From CAVQJU01 sp963712905 (GTDB taxonomy: Bacteria; Acidobacteriota; Vicinamibacteria; Vicinamibacterales; CAVVIG01): 64,000 bases of DNA. Each line of letters begins with the position of its first letter. The stretch's first letter is position 1. The translations under genes and the position numbers were made by a program. The notes under the pieces were generated by a model that was not told where the DNA came from, made no database searches, and was given only the letters and a program-made list of their open reading frames with translations. This document shows positions 33,975 through 44,816 of this stretch, piece by piece. The DNA lies in NCBI GenBank assembly GCA_963712905.1, contig CAVQJU010000004.1:186001-250000 (forward strand), given 5' to 3'.

Positions 33975-34016
33975 GAGTGGTGTCCCGCCGGCCCAGAGGG
34001 CGGCAGTGAACGTTTC

Positions 34017-34046
34017 AGTATAGCTGAACGGGCGCCGGCAGGTCGA
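34017..34046 (-). promoter_or_regulatory. Possible promoter for tRNA-Leu
   Basis: Reading the minus strand, TCGACC (34046-34041) and TATACT (34022-34017) are spaced by 18 bp. Transcription would start near 34010, about 36 bases before the tRNA 5' end. The -10 is good and the -35 is weak. Confidence 0.4.
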
Positions 34047-34162
34047 TCCCACTCGGGCCCAGCCCCGCGTACATGAGCCAGCTCGATGATGAAATAGCGG
34101 GAAAATCCTGCTGAGGCGCGGGCCCATGCGAGAATTGGAAGGTACTCACAGGAGAGACCACC

Positions 34163-35959
34163 ATGGCCCGCCGACGATTCACGATCATCTTCACCATCCT
34201 GGGCTTCGCGCTCTTCGTCTCGATGGCGGGGTTCCTGCTCCTCTATCTCGCCGTCGGCCGCGAGCCGGCGGTGGCGTCCAACTCGACCCTCGTCCTCAAG
34301 GTCGGTGGCGATCTGGCCGAGGTGGCGCCCGCAAACGTCGTCGGCTACCTGCGCGGGTCGAAGGCCGTCACGGTCCGCGGCATCGTGGAGAACCTGCGCA
34401 AGGCCAAGGCCGACGCACGCGTGTCGTCGCTCCTGCTCAAGCCCACGGGTTTCGAATCCCCCTACTGGGCGAAGGTCCAGGAGATCCGCGACGCCGTGAT
34501 CGACTTCAAGAAGTCCGGCAAGCCGGTGTACGCGTACGTGGAGTACGGCGGAGACCGCGAGTACTACCTGGCCACCGCCGCCGATCGGATCTTCCTGATG
34601 CCGTCGAGCCCGCTCGATCTGAGCGGCGTCGCCACGTATCAGGTCTTCCTGCGCGGCACCCTCGACAAGATCGGCGCCTATCCCGACCTCCATCACATCG
34701 GCGATTACAAGACGGCCTCGAACCAGCTCACCGAGAAGGGCTACACGAAGGCCCACAAGGAGATGGACGAGGCGCTCAACCGCGACCTGTTCAATCAGTT
34801 CATTCACGGCGTCGCCGACGGGCGCAAGAAGAGCGCAGAGGACATCGAACGGCTGCTCGACGACGGCCCATTCCTGCCGGAAGACGCGCTGCGCGCGGGC
34901 CTGGTCGACGAAGTGGCGTACGAGGACCAGGTCGAGGAGCGGCTCAAGGGCGCGGGCAAGGCAGGCGAGACCGGCAAGACGGAAGGGCGGCTCCGCAAGA
35001 TCGACGGCGACGAGTACTCACGCATCGGTGCGTCGTCGTTCGGACTGAACGGCGGGCCGCGGATTGGCGTGATCTACGCCACCGGCACGATCAACGGCGG
35101 CAAGAGCGGCTACGACCCGCTGAACGGCGAGATTGTGGGCTCGGACACGCTCATCGATGCCATCCGTCAGGCCCGGCGTGATTCGTCGCTGCGCGCCATC
35201 GTCATCCGGATCGACAGCCCCGGCGGGTCAGCCTCGGCGTCCGACGCGATCTGGCGCGAGCTGATGATTGCCAGGAACGAGCGCGCCGATCGGCCGATCA
35301 TCGCGTCCATGTCCGACCTGGCCGCGTCCGGCGGCTACTACATCGCGATGCCCGCCCAGGTCATCGTCGCGCAGCCGTCGACGCTGACGGGGTCGATCGG
35401 GATCTTCGGCGGCAAGATCGTGACCGGTGGCATCTACGAGAAGCTCGGCGCCCACATCGAGTCGACGAGCATCGGCAAGCACGCCGAGATCAACTCGCCC
35501 GTGCGGCCGTACAACGCCAGCGAGCTGAAGAAGCTGGACGAGCAGTTGCACTCGTTCTACGACCAGTTCATCGGGAAGGCAGCGGCGTCACGGCATACCA
35601 CGCCGGAAAAGATCGACGGCGTCGCGCAGGGACGCGTCTGGACCGGGCAGCAGGCCAAGGAACAGGGCCTCGTGGACGCGCTCGGCGGTCTCGATGCGGC
35701 CGTGGCGATTGCGAAACAGCGCGCCAAGCTCTCGGCCGACGCGGAGGTCGAACTCGTGGTCTTCCCGCCGCGCAAGAGTTTCTACGAGATTCTCAGCAAC
35801 GAACTGGGCGGCTCGGGCGACAGGCTCGCCGTCGACACGTGGCTCTCGGCGAACCTGTCGAAGGGGGAGCTGGACGCGCTGCGCCTGATGCGGGGGCCCC
35901 TCACGATGTTCCGCCGCGGGGAACTGCTCGCGCTGATGCCGATGGTGTGGGTCAGGTAG
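34163..35959 (+). CDS. sppA: Signal peptide peptidase SppA, 67-kDa type
   Basis: 598 residues. One N-terminal membrane helix (FTIIFTILGFALFVSMAGFLLLYLAV) and two tandem S49 domains. The catalytic dyad of the long form is present: Lys183 in DYKTASN in the first half and Ser411 in LTGSIGIFGG in the second half. The E. coli pair is also split across the two halves. SppA degrades cleaved signal peptides and membrane fragments. It is convergent with the PpiD-like gene, the stops three bases apart, with no obvious terminator between. Confidence 0.92.
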   Translation: MARRRFTIIFTILGFALFVSMAGFLLLYLAVGREPAVASNSTLVLKVGGDLAEVAPANVVGYLRGSKAVTVRGIVENLRKAKADARVSSLLLKPTGFESPYWAKVQEIRDAVIDFKKSGKPVYAYVEYGGDREYYLATAADRIFLMPSSPLDLSGVATYQVFLRGTLDKIGAYPDLHHIGDYKTASNQLTEKGYTKAHKEMDEALNRDLFNQFIHGVADGRKKSAEDIERLLDDGPFLPEDALRAGLVDEVAYEDQVEERLKGAGKAGETGKTEGRLRKIDGDEYSRIGASSFGLNGGPRIGVIYATGTINGGKSGYDPLNGEIVGSDTLIDAIRQARRDSSLRAIVIRIDSPGGSASASDAIWRELMIARNERADRPIIASMSDLAASGGYYIAMPAQVIVAQPSTLTGSIGIFGGKIVTGGIYEKLGAHIESTSIGKHAEINSPVRPYNASELKKLDEQLHSFYDQFIGKAAASRHTTPEKIDGVAQGRVWTGQQAKEQGLVDALGGLDAAVAIAKQRAKLSADAEVELVVFPPRKSFYEILSNELGGSGDRLAVDTWLSANLSKGELDALRLMRGPLTMFRRGELLALMPMVWVR

Positions 35960-35962
35960 GGG

Positions 35963-37882
35963 CTACGACACGGCTTTCTGCAGCGACTCCCGGTTGACCT
36001 CGATCTTCATCTTCTGCTTGGCCTTCGTCATGTACGCGCCGAAGAACCGGCCGCGGCGATCGGCGAGGAGCTCGTCGCGGAACTTGTCTCTGGCCAGCAT
36101 GTAGTCTTCGGGCTTGATTTCCTGCTTCTCGACCACCCTGACGACGGCGGCGCCGTTCGCGACGGCGATGGGCGCGCTGATCGCGTTCACAGGCAGCGAG
36201 AACGCGGCGTCCTCGACGGCGGGCGCCACGCCGAGGTCGGGGAGCGGCGCATCACGCGCGATGAGCTCGGTCGTCTTCGCTTCGACGCCCGCGGCCTTCG
36301 CGGCCTTCTCGAAATCGGGGGCGCCCTTCAGCTTCGCGGCCACCTCGGCCGCCTTCTGCAGGCTCAGGTCGCGCGCCTTCACCTTGATCACCTCGTCGCG
36401 GACCTTGTCCTTCACTTCTTCGAGCTTCGGCGCGTACGGATCCTGCTTGGCGACCAGCGTGACGAACACGAAGCCGCGCGAGGCGCGGAGCGCGGGCGAC
36501 ACGTCGCCGACCTTCATGTCGAACGCGCGGCTTGCGGCTTCCGGCGCCGGGCCGAGGCCCAGAATCGGTTCGTCGCGGGCGAAGAAGCCTGATTCCTGCA
36601 CGTTCAGGCCCTGCGCCTTCGCGACCTTGTCGAGGTCCGACGCCTTGGTGACGAGCTTCTCGAGGTTCGCCGCCAGGTCGCCGGCCTGCGCCTGGGCCCG
36701 CTCGTACGAGAGCTGGTCGGTCAACTGCGGCCGCAGCTCGGCGAGCGTGCGCACGGTGCCGGGCTTCTTGTCGGTCACCTTGATGATGTCGAAGCCGAAC
36801 TGCGTCTTGACGACGTCGCTGATCTGGCCGGCCTGCAGCGTGAACGCCACCTGATCGAATTCGGGGACCATGCGGCCGCGCGTGAGATAGTCGAGGTCGC
36901 CGCCGTTTTTCGCGCTCGCTTCGTCTTCGGAATATTTCTTTGCGAGCGCGCCGAAGTCGGCGCCGGCCCTCGCCTGCTTGAGCACGTCGTCGGCCTTGGC
37001 CTTGACGGCCGCCTCTTCCTTGCCCTCGATGCGGAACAGGATGTGGCTGGCACGGATCTGCTCGGGCGTCGAATATTGATCCAGGTTGTCGTTGTACGCG
37101 CGCTCGATGTCGGCGGGCGGCACGGTGACCTTGGCGCGGATCGCGTCGATGTCCACGATCATGTAGCGGATCTTGCGCTTCTCGGGAACCTTGAAGTCGG
37201 CCGGGTGCGCCGCGAAATGGGCGGCCAGTTCCTGATCGCTCGCGCTGACCTGCGAGCGGAAACTGTCGGCCAGGAAGCTCACGACTTGCAGCTTCACTTT
37301 GTCGTTGCGCCGGCGGTACTCCTGCTCGAGCTCCTTGTCGGGCACCGTGAGCCAGTCGGTGAGCGACGCACGCAGTTTCTCCACCGTGAGGCTGCGCCTG
37401 ATGCCTTCCTCGAAATCGGCCGGCGTGAGAGGCGGCCGCTGCATGCGCAGCAGCTGCTGATATCGCTGATCGCCGATGAAATGGCCGTTCTCCTGAAACG
37501 CGGGGATCGCAAAGATGCGTTGACGCACTTCCTCGTCGCTGACCTCGATGCCGACGCGGCGGGCTTCCGCGACCGACGCCTGTTCGTCGACCATCTGCTG
37601 GAGGATCTGCTGCTCGATGCCCAGCTGTTTGAGCAGCTGCTCGCTCATGTTGCCGCCGTACGCCGACCGGTACGCCTGCAGCTGCGCCTGATAGGTGCGG
37701 CGGAAGTCGCCCGACGTAATCGTCCGGCCTTCCACGCTCGCGATGGTGTCGCCGGCGGCGGCGTCGGTCCCCGACGACCGCAGGAAATCAGGGATGTAAA
37801 AAATGATGAACGCGAGCACGACGAGCACCAAGCTCCACTGGAGCCAGGCCTTGTGCCGGCGCATACGATCGAGCATCGTCAT
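35963..37882 (-). CDS. Membrane-anchored peptidyl-prolyl isomerase, PpiD-like
   Basis: 639 residues. The N-terminal RRHKAWLQWSLVLVVLAFIIFYIPDFL is a single inner-membrane anchor. A SurA_N-like chaperone region follows (SVEGRTITSGDFRRTYQAQLQAY...LLKQLGIEQQILQQMVDEQ). A parvulin domain is recognisable (IRASHILFRIEG, ADFGALAKKYSEDEASAKNGGDLDYLTRGRMVPEFDQVAF), and a second, weaker SurA-type region fills the C-terminus. The architecture matches PpiD, a periplasmic folding factor at the Sec translocon. Isomerase activity is likely but PpiD parvulin domains are often inactive. Confidence 0.9.
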   Translation of the reverse strand: MTMLDRMRRHKAWLQWSLVLVVLAFIIFYIPDFLRSSGTDAAAGDTIASVEGRTITSGDFRRTYQAQLQAYRSAYGGNMSEQLLKQLGIEQQILQQMVDEQASVAEARRVGIEVSDEEVRQRIFAIPAFQENGHFIGDQRYQQLLRMQRPPLTPADFEEGIRRSLTVEKLRASLTDWLTVPDKELEQEYRRRNDKVKLQVVSFLADSFRSQVSASDQELAAHFAAHPADFKVPEKRKIRYMIVDIDAIRAKVTVPPADIERAYNDNLDQYSTPEQIRASHILFRIEGKEEAAVKAKADDVLKQARAGADFGALAKKYSEDEASAKNGGDLDYLTRGRMVPEFDQVAFTLQAGQISDVVKTQFGFDIIKVTDKKPGTVRTLAELRPQLTDQLSYERAQAQAGDLAANLEKLVTKASDLDKVAKAQGLNVQESGFFARDEPILGLGPAPEAASRAFDMKVGDVSPALRASRGFVFVTLVAKQDPYAPKLEEVKDKVRDEVIKVKARDLSLQKAAEVAAKLKGAPDFEKAAKAAGVEAKTTELIARDAPLPDLGVAPAVEDAAFSLPVNAISAPIAVANGAAVVRVVEKQEIKPEDYMLARDKFRDELLADRRGRFFGAYMTKAKQKMKIEVNRESLQKAVS

Positions 37883-38025
37883 GGGGCCACCTTCGGAAAC
37901 GTTGATGCTACGCCATGAACTTCCACGGTGGCAAGCGAGTTACCCCTGTCCCTGTGGTATATTTGCCATGGATAGAAGTACTTACGTCCAGCTCAGCCTA
38001 GGCGGGCCCTCGCGCGCCCAGGCGG

Positions 38026-39213
38026 GTGCGGCCGTCCAAGTCCTCGATGCCACCTTTGAGCCGAGCCACCAGCCCGTCGAGTACACGCCGATCGTCCTAT
38101 CAAGCCGTGGCCGCCGTCAAAAAGCGCGGCGCCAGGCGGCGCCCCGGCGAGTTGTCGCTGGCGGCCCCGGGCCTCGATCTGGGCGCCCGGCTGCGGCTGT
38201 TTCAGCCCCAGTTGCGCCGGCGCGTCGAACGCCGCGAGGCGCTGCTCGACATCGTGCGAGCCATCAGCTCGACGCTCGAACCTGTCGAGATCGCCGAACT
38301 GCTCGTCGAGCGCGCGGCGGGATGGATACCCGCGCCGAACTGGGCCGTTGTTTCGTCGGACCTGTCGGCCCGCCTTCAGGTGCTCGCCAGCCGCGGCCTG
38401 ACGCCGGAGATGGGGCCGGCACTGAACAGCGTGGCGAACTGGGTCATGTACCGCGGCGAGGATTTCGCGAGCGAGAACCTCCGCGGCGATTCGCGCATCC
38501 GCAGCGAGTCGGTGGGCGCCGTCCTGGCGTTTCCGCTCGTCTCCCGCGGCCAGCGCGTCGGCGCGCTGATCGGGTTCGACCGAGGGCCATCCTCCAAGAA
38601 ACCCCAGCTGTCGCTCGCCGTGCTGAAGGCAGTGCGCGTCCTCATCGAGCCGGCGGCCGCGGCGCTCGACAGCGCGCTGCAGTTGAAGCGCGTCGAAGCG
38701 CTGTCGGTGACCGACGACCTGACGCACCTGTACAACTCGCGGTTTCTCAACGCGATCCTCCATAAGGAAACCAAGCGGGCGTCGCGCAGCGGCCGGCCGC
38801 TGTCGCTGTTGTTCATCGATCTCGACGGGTTCAAGAGCGTCAACGACACCCACGGCCATCTGTCAGGCAGCCGTGCGCTCGTCGAAGCCGGGGCCGTCAT
38901 CAAGGGCTGCGCCCGTGAAACGGACGTGGTGGCCAGGTTTGGCGGCGACGAGTTCGCCGTGGTGCTGCCCGACACGGGCGGGGAGGGCGGGTTTGCGGTC
39001 GGCGAGCGTGTCCGGGAACGCATTGCCGCCCACAATTTCCTGGCCCGGGACGGCCTCGACATCCGCCTGACCGCCTCGGTCGGTCTGGCGACCCTGCCCG
39101 ACGCAGCCGCGTCGGCCGAGGAACTGATGGCCGCGGCCGACAAGGCGATGTACAGCGTGAAGGACTCGGGCAAGAACGGTATTCAGGCCGCACGCGCTCC
39201 AGCCGATAACTGA
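38026..39213 (+). CDS. GAF-GGDEF diguanylate cyclase; N-terminus uncertain
   Basis: Up to 395 residues from the GTG at 38026. A GAF domain (RREALLDIVRAISSTLEPVEIAELLVERA...) is followed by a GGDEF domain (TDDLTHLYNSRFLNAIL, FIDLDGFKSVNDTHGH, ARFGGDEFAVVLP). The GGDEF signature and metal-binding residues are intact, so cyclic di-GMP synthesis is expected. The first ~30 residues in this frame look non-coding. A different frame opens with ATG 37968 (MDRSTYVQLSLGG...EYTPIV) and reads plausibly until ~38095, where deleting one base would join it to SSYQAVAAVKKRG. A frameshift in the N-terminal part is therefore suspected. Divergent from the PpiD-like gene. Confidence 0.85.
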   Translation: MRPSKSSMPPLSRATSPSSTRRSSYQAVAAVKKRGARRRPGELSLAAPGLDLGARLRLFQPQLRRRVERREALLDIVRAISSTLEPVEIAELLVERAAGWIPAPNWAVVSSDLSARLQVLASRGLTPEMGPALNSVANWVMYRGEDFASENLRGDSRIRSESVGAVLAFPLVSRGQRVGALIGFDRGPSSKKPQLSLAVLKAVRVLIEPAAAALDSALQLKRVEALSVTDDLTHLYNSRFLNAILHKETKRASRSGRPLSLLFIDLDGFKSVNDTHGHLSGSRALVEAGAVIKGCARETDVVARFGGDEFAVVLPDTGGEGGFAVGERVRERIAAHNFLARDGLDIRLTASVGLATLPDAAASAEELMAAADKAMYSVKDSGKNGIQAARAPADN

Positions 39214-39224
39214 CGCGACACGGA

Positions 39225-39336
39225 GTGAACAGTGATCGGTGGCCAGTGACAGGGATCAGTGGCCGGAATTGCACGAAACCGCACACGACTGCTCCGAATT
39301 CACCGACCACTGATCACCGGCCACTGATCGCCGACA
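39225..39336. repeat. Inverted GTGATCGGTGGCCA-type repeat upstream of mreB
   Basis: The left half (GTGAACAGTGATCGGTGGCCAGTG from 39225) and the right half (39299-39334, ACCACTGATCACCGGCCACTGATC) are mutual inverted complements built from short GATCAGTGGCC-like units. It lies between the GGDEF gene and the mreB ribosome site. Confidence 0.6.
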
Positions 39337-39346
39337 GGAGTTTTCT

Positions 39347-40371
<1,025 letters not shown>

Positions 40372-40372
<1 letters not shown>

Positions 40373-41217
40373 TGTCCATTCTCGAAATTCGCCAGCACGC
40401 CGGCTATCTGTTTCTCGCGGTCACGCTGGGCCACGTCATCCTCATCTCTGCCCAGGTCAACTCGCGCAGCGGCGTTCCTGTGCTCGAGGCCGTGACGTTT
40501 GGCCTGTTCGCCGAGGCGCAGCGGAGCACCTCGTCGGGTGTGTCGAGTGTGCGCGACGTCTGGAACCGGTACGGCAGCCTCCGCAACGTCGAGAAGGAAA
40601 ACGCCGAGCTCAAGCGGCAGCTCGATGCCGTCCAGGTCGAGCTCCAGGAGCGCCGCGCCCTGGCCGACCGCGCGCGCGGCCTGCAGCAGCTCCTCGACCT
40701 GCGCGACCGGTCGAAGCTCAAGACGACGGCGGCCGAGATCATCGCGTCGAGCGCGTCCCCCGACTTCCGGACGCTGACGATCGACAAGGGTACGAGCTCC
40801 GGCCTCCGGACCGACATGGCCGTGATCGCGCCCGCTGGCGTCGTCGGCCGGATCGTCACGCCGAGCGGACGCGCGGCCAAGGTGCAGCTGCTCGTCGACC
40901 GCAACGCCGCCGCCGGCGCGCTGGTCGAGCGATCGCGCGCGCAGGGCGTCGTCAAGGGCATCGGCGAGAGCCGCCTGCAGTTCGAGTTCGTGTCCGAGGC
41001 GGCGGACGTGGCCGTCGGCGACCTGGTGGTGACGTCGGGCATCGAGGGCATCTTCCCGAAGGGCTTCACGATCGGCCGGGTGGACGCGGTGGAGAAAACC
41101 GGTCCGGCCTACAAGCGGATCACCGTGATGCCGGCGGTCGATTTCTCCGCGCTCGAAGAGGTGCTGGTCGTCCTGACGCCGACGCCGGCGCGTGAGGCAG
41201 AGGAGAGCCACGAGTGA
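40372..41217 (+). CDS. mreC: Rod-shape determining protein MreC
   Basis: 281 residues. The GTG start overlaps the mreB stop by one base. An N-terminal membrane segment (HAGYLFLAVTLGHVILISAQ) is followed by a coiled coil (NVEKENAELKRQLDAVQVELQERRA...) and the beta-barrel periplasmic domain (DFRTLTIDKGTSSGLRTDMAVIAPAGVVGRIV). MreC scaffolds PBP2 and MreB in the elongasome. Its coding end overlaps mreD, so the two are translationally coupled. Confidence 0.95.
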
Positions 41218-41723
41218 GGGCGGCCGGGGTCACCCTGGCAATTGCGCTTGCCCTGGTGCTCCAGACGACGCTGACGCAGTTTCTCGTTCGCGGCACGATT
41301 GCCGTGGACCTCGTGCTGGTCGTGGTGGTCTACGTGGCGCTCATGTCCGGGTCGGTCACGGGCCTGCTGGCGGGAACGCTTGCGGGGCTGGTGCAGGACG
41401 CCCTGTCGACGGGCGTCGTCGGCATCGGCGGCCTTGCGAAGACCGTGGTGGGCTTCCTGGCCGGCATCATCGGCACGCAATTCATCGTCGCGCGGCCGTT
41501 GCCGAGGTTTCTGGTGTTCTTCGGGGCGACCGTGATGCACCAGACGATCACGATTGGCCTGGGGGTGGTGCTGGGCCTGCGGCCGCTCGGCTCCCCGTAC
41601 GCGGGGGTGGCCGGCCAGGCGCTCGGCAACGCGGTGGTCGGTACGGCGGCGTTTCAGCTGGTCGAGCTGCTGCCGGGCGCCGTGGAGCGCCGGCGGATGG
41701 CAAAAACGCGGTTGCGCCGGTAG
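41214..41723 (+). CDS. mreD: Rod-shape determining protein MreD
   Basis: 169 residues from the GTG at 41214, overlapping the mreC stop by four bases. It is almost entirely hydrophobic, with five or six helices (VTLAIALALVLQTTLTQF, VDLVLVVVVYVALMSGSVTGLLAGTLAGLVQD and so on), as in the MreD family. A small inner-membrane partner of MreC. Sequence conservation is low in this family, but length, topology and position make the call safe. Confidence 0.93.
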   Translation: MRAAGVTLAIALALVLQTTLTQFLVRGTIAVDLVLVVVVYVALMSGSVTGLLAGTLAGLVQDALSTGVVGIGGLAKTVVGFLAGIIGTQFIVARPLPRFLVFFGATVMHQTITIGLGVVLGLRPLGSPYAGVAGQALGNAVVGTAAFQLVELLPGAVERRRMAKTRLRR

Positions 41724-41768
41724 AAGCCGGCAGCGCAGAATGACACCTGCGCCGGGGGTATTAGCGAG

Positions 41769-43667
41769 ATGGCAATTGAGGAGCGTCGCAAGGCCAACCA
41801 ACGGCTGAGCGGTCTCCAGTTCGTGATCGCGGTTCTGTTCTCCCTGCTGGCTGTGTGCTTCTGGGTGCTGCAGGTGGTGCAGCACGCGAAGTTCGAGGAG
41901 CTGGCCGAGAACAACCACCAGCGCACGCTCGCGTGGCGCGCGCCGCGCGGCCTCGTGTTCGACCGCGACGGCCGGGTGATGGTCGAGAACCGGCATTCGT
42001 ACAGCATCTCGATCGTCCGCGAGCACACCAAGAATCTGGACCATACCATCCGTACGCTTTCCTCGGTCGTCGGCCTCGACGAGGCCGGTGTGCGGACGAT
42101 CGTCGACCGGCACCGGCGCGAACCGACCTACCGGCCGATCACGATCATCCAGGACGCCTCGCTGGCACAGGTCGCAGCCGTCGTCGCGCATCGGCTGGAC
42201 TTCGAATTGCCGGACGTTGTCGTCGAGCAGGTGCCGACCCGGCGCTATCCCGACATGATTGGCGCGCACCTGTTCGGGTACGTCGGTGAGGTCAGCGACG
42301 CGCAGGTGGCCGAGAACGAGGCTCTCAAGAGCGGCGACATCGTCGGCCAGGCCGGCGTGGAGAAGGTATACAACGCGCTGCTCAAGGGCGAGGACGGCGC
42401 CAAGCGCGTCGTGGTCAACAGCGTGGGACGCGAGATCCGCACGCTCGACGAAGACGAGCCCACCGAGGGCAAGCGACTGCAGCTCACGATCGACTACGAC
42501 GTCCAGAAATCGATCGAGGAGGCGTTCGCGTCAGCCCAGTTCAACGGCGCGGCCGTCGTGCTCGATCCGAACAACGGCGCCGTGCTGGGGTTCACCAGCC
42601 GGCCGTCCTACGATCCGAACGCCTTCGCGTCGGGCATCGACCGCGAAACGTGGACGACGCTGAACAGCGACGATCTGCGGCCGCTGCAGGACCGGGCGAC
42701 GCAGGGCCGATATTCACCCGGCTCGACGTTCAAGATGGCCGTCGGCATCGCCGCGCTCGAAGAAGGCGTGATCACGCCGGATTTCCGCGTCTCGTGCGCC
42801 GGCCACGCCACGTTCTACGGCCGTCCGTTCGCGTGCTGGAAGAAGGGCGGACACGGCTCGGTCGATCTCCGTCACGCGATCGAGCAGTCGTGCGATGTGT
42901 ATTTCTACACCGTCGCCAACATGGTCGGCATCGACAAGATCAACAAGTGGGCGACGGCGCTCGGCCTCGGCGTGAAGAGCGGCATCGATCTTCCGAACGA
43001 ACTGCAGGGCCTCGTCCCTTCGACCGAGTGGAAGCAGCGGGTGAAGAAAGAGAAGTGGTACGCCGGCGAGACCATCTCGGTCGGCATCGGGCAGGGCGCG
43101 GTGGCCGTGACGCCGGTCTCGATGGCGGTCTACATGGCGACGCTGGCCAACGGCGGGACCCGTGTCACGCCCCACCTCCTCAAGGCCGTCGACGATGGTA
43201 CCGGGTGGAAGCCGGTTCCATCGCCGCCGCCGCAGTCCACGGTGGATCTCGGTCACGACAAGCTGCAGGCCATCCGCGACGGGCTCTGGATGGTCGTGAA
43301 CGCCGGCGGGACGGGCGGCCGTGCGCGCGTCGCGGGCCACGATGTCGCCGGCAAGACCGGGACGGCGCAGGTCATTTCCAACCAGGGCCGTCTCGCCGCC
43401 CGCAACTCGAACAAGGATCTGCGGGACAACGGCTGGTTCGTGTTCTTTGCGCCGCGGGACAATCCCGAAATCGCCGGGGTCGTGTTTCTCGAGCACGGCA
43501 TTCACGGTCCGAACGCCGCGCAGGTCGCACACCACATTATCGACACGTTTTTCGCAAAGAAGGACGGCAGGCCGCTGCCGGCCGTCCCGACGCACGAGCA
43601 GATGCGCCTCGACTACAAGGACCCGTACGCCCGGAAGGGCGACAACCAGGGCGGAGGTCAGGAATAA
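41769..43667 (+). CDS. mrdA: Penicillin-binding protein 2 (elongation transpeptidase)
   Basis: 632 residues. One N-terminal membrane helix (LQFVIAVLFSLLAVCFWVLQVV) is followed by a PBP dimerisation domain (APRGLVFDRDGRVMVENRHSYSI). The transpeptidase has SxxK in YSPGSTFKMAVG (about residue 320), SxD in QSCDVYF (about 374) and KTGTA (about 527). This class B PBP crosslinks peptidoglycan along the side wall together with RodA. It is the usual target of mecillinam in enterobacteria. Position in the mre operon supports the PBP2 call over PBP3. Confidence 0.95.
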   Translation: MAIEERRKANQRLSGLQFVIAVLFSLLAVCFWVLQVVQHAKFEELAENNHQRTLAWRAPRGLVFDRDGRVMVENRHSYSISIVREHTKNLDHTIRTLSSVVGLDEAGVRTIVDRHRREPTYRPITIIQDASLAQVAAVVAHRLDFELPDVVVEQVPTRRYPDMIGAHLFGYVGEVSDAQVAENEALKSGDIVGQAGVEKVYNALLKGEDGAKRVVVNSVGREIRTLDEDEPTEGKRLQLTIDYDVQKSIEEAFASAQFNGAAVVLDPNNGAVLGFTSRPSYDPNAFASGIDRETWTTLNSDDLRPLQDRATQGRYSPGSTFKMAVGIAALEEGVITPDFRVSCAGHATFYGRPFACWKKGGHGSVDLRHAIEQSCDVYFYTVANMVGIDKINKWATALGLGVKSGIDLPNELQGLVPSTEWKQRVKKEKWYAGETISVGIGQGAVAVTPVSMAVYMATLANGGTRVTPHLLKAVDDGTGWKPVPSPPPQSTVDLGHDKLQAIRDGLWMVVNAGGTGGRARVAGHDVAGKTGTAQVISNQGRLAARNSNKDLRDNGWFVFFAPRDNPEIAGVVFLEHGIHGPNAAQVAHHIIDTFFAKKDGRPLPAVPTHEQMRLDYKDPYARKGDNQGGGQE

Positions 43668-43682
43668 CTCCCTGCACGCGAC

Positions 43683-44777
43683 GTGTTTGAACGACGACTG
43701 TATTTCCACATCGACTGGGCGCTGCTGGCGGCGATTCTCGCGCTGTGCGGGATGGGCGTCGCCATGATCTACAGCACGACCGCCGATCCCACCAGGACGT
43801 CGTCGCACCTGTGGGTGACCCAGGCGTACGCGATCGGGCTGGGGCTCCTCGCGATGGTCGTGACGCTGACGCTCGACTACCGCACGTTCACCGACAAGTC
43901 GCACTTCATCTACATCGGCCTGGTCGTCGTACTGCTGTACGTGCTGTTTCTCGGCACCACGCAGATGGGCGCGCGCCGCTGGATCGCCCTCAAGGGGTTC
44001 AACCTTCAGCCCTCCGAATTCGCCAAGGTCGGCGTCGCGCTCGTGCTCGCCAAGTTCTTCGGCGAGAAGGGCGGCGAGCCGCAATGGAGCGACCTCGTGA
44101 TCGGGGGCGTGCTCACCCTCATTCCGCTCGCGCTCATCGCGAAGGAGCCGGATCTCGGCACGGCGGTCACGCTGGTGCCGATCTTCATTGCCATCGCGTA
44201 CCTGGCCGGGATGCGCCTGCGCATTCTCGGCGTCATCTTTCTGGCGATCCTCCTCGCGGCGCCGCCCGCCTGGATGTTCGCGCTCAAGCCGTATCAGAAG
44301 TCGCGGATTTCCACCTTTCTCGATCCGTCGCAGGATGCGAAGGGCGCCGGTTACCAGCAGATTCAGGCGCGCATCACGGTCGGATCGGGCGGACTGACAG
44401 GAAAAGGGTTCAAGCAGGGGACGCAGGGCCAGTTGCGGTTTCTCCCCGTGGCCCACAACGATTTCATCTTCTCGGTGCTTGCCGAGGAACAGGGATTCGC
44501 CGGCGTCCTGGTGGCGCTCGGCCTTTATTTGTTCGTGATTCTGCGTGCGCTCGAGTCGGCCCGTCTCGCCAAGGACCAACTCGGCTCGTATCTCGTGCTC
44601 GGGGTGCTCGCCAGCTTTACCTTCCAGGTGATCTACAACGTCACCATGTCGGCCGGACTGGCGCCCGTCAAAGGGTTAACACTGCCGCTCATGAGCTACG
44701 GCGGGTCGTCGATGATAGCGACCCTCGCGGGCTTCGGGCTCGTGCTCAACGTACGCATGCGCAGATTCACGAATTGA
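43683..44777 (+). CDS. rodA: Peptidoglycan glycosyltransferase RodA
   Basis: 364 residues from the GTG at 43683. SEDS-family polytopic protein with about ten helices. Signature stretches are ARRWIALKGFNLQPSEFAKV, HNDFIFSVLAEEQGFAGVL and the closing PLMSYGGSSMIATLAGFGLVLNV. With PBP2 it polymerises lipid II for elongation. The start lies 15 bases after the mrdA stop, so they are cotranscribed. Confidence 0.95.
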   Translation: MFERRLYFHIDWALLAAILALCGMGVAMIYSTTADPTRTSSHLWVTQAYAIGLGLLAMVVTLTLDYRTFTDKSHFIYIGLVVVLLYVLFLGTTQMGARRWIALKGFNLQPSEFAKVGVALVLAKFFGEKGGEPQWSDLVIGGVLTLIPLALIAKEPDLGTAVTLVPIFIAIAYLAGMRLRILGVIFLAILLAAPPAWMFALKPYQKSRISTFLDPSQDAKGAGYQQIQARITVGSGGLTGKGFKQGTQGQLRFLPVAHNDFIFSVLAEEQGFAGVLVALGLYLFVILRALESARLAKDQLGSYLVLGVLASFTFQVIYNVTMSAGLAPVKGLTLPLMSYGGSSMIATLAGFGLVLNVRMRRFTN

Positions 44778-44816
44778 GGATCGACATCATGATGCCGGTC
44801 CTCAGGAGTTTCGCGC

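Noticed and set aside
42714..44579. Long minus-strand open frame (621 codons) opposite mrdA and rodA
   Set aside because: The plus-strand frame encodes full-length PBP2 and RodA with intact motifs. The opposite frame is Arg/Gly/Asp-rich without domain signature, a typical high-GC shadow.
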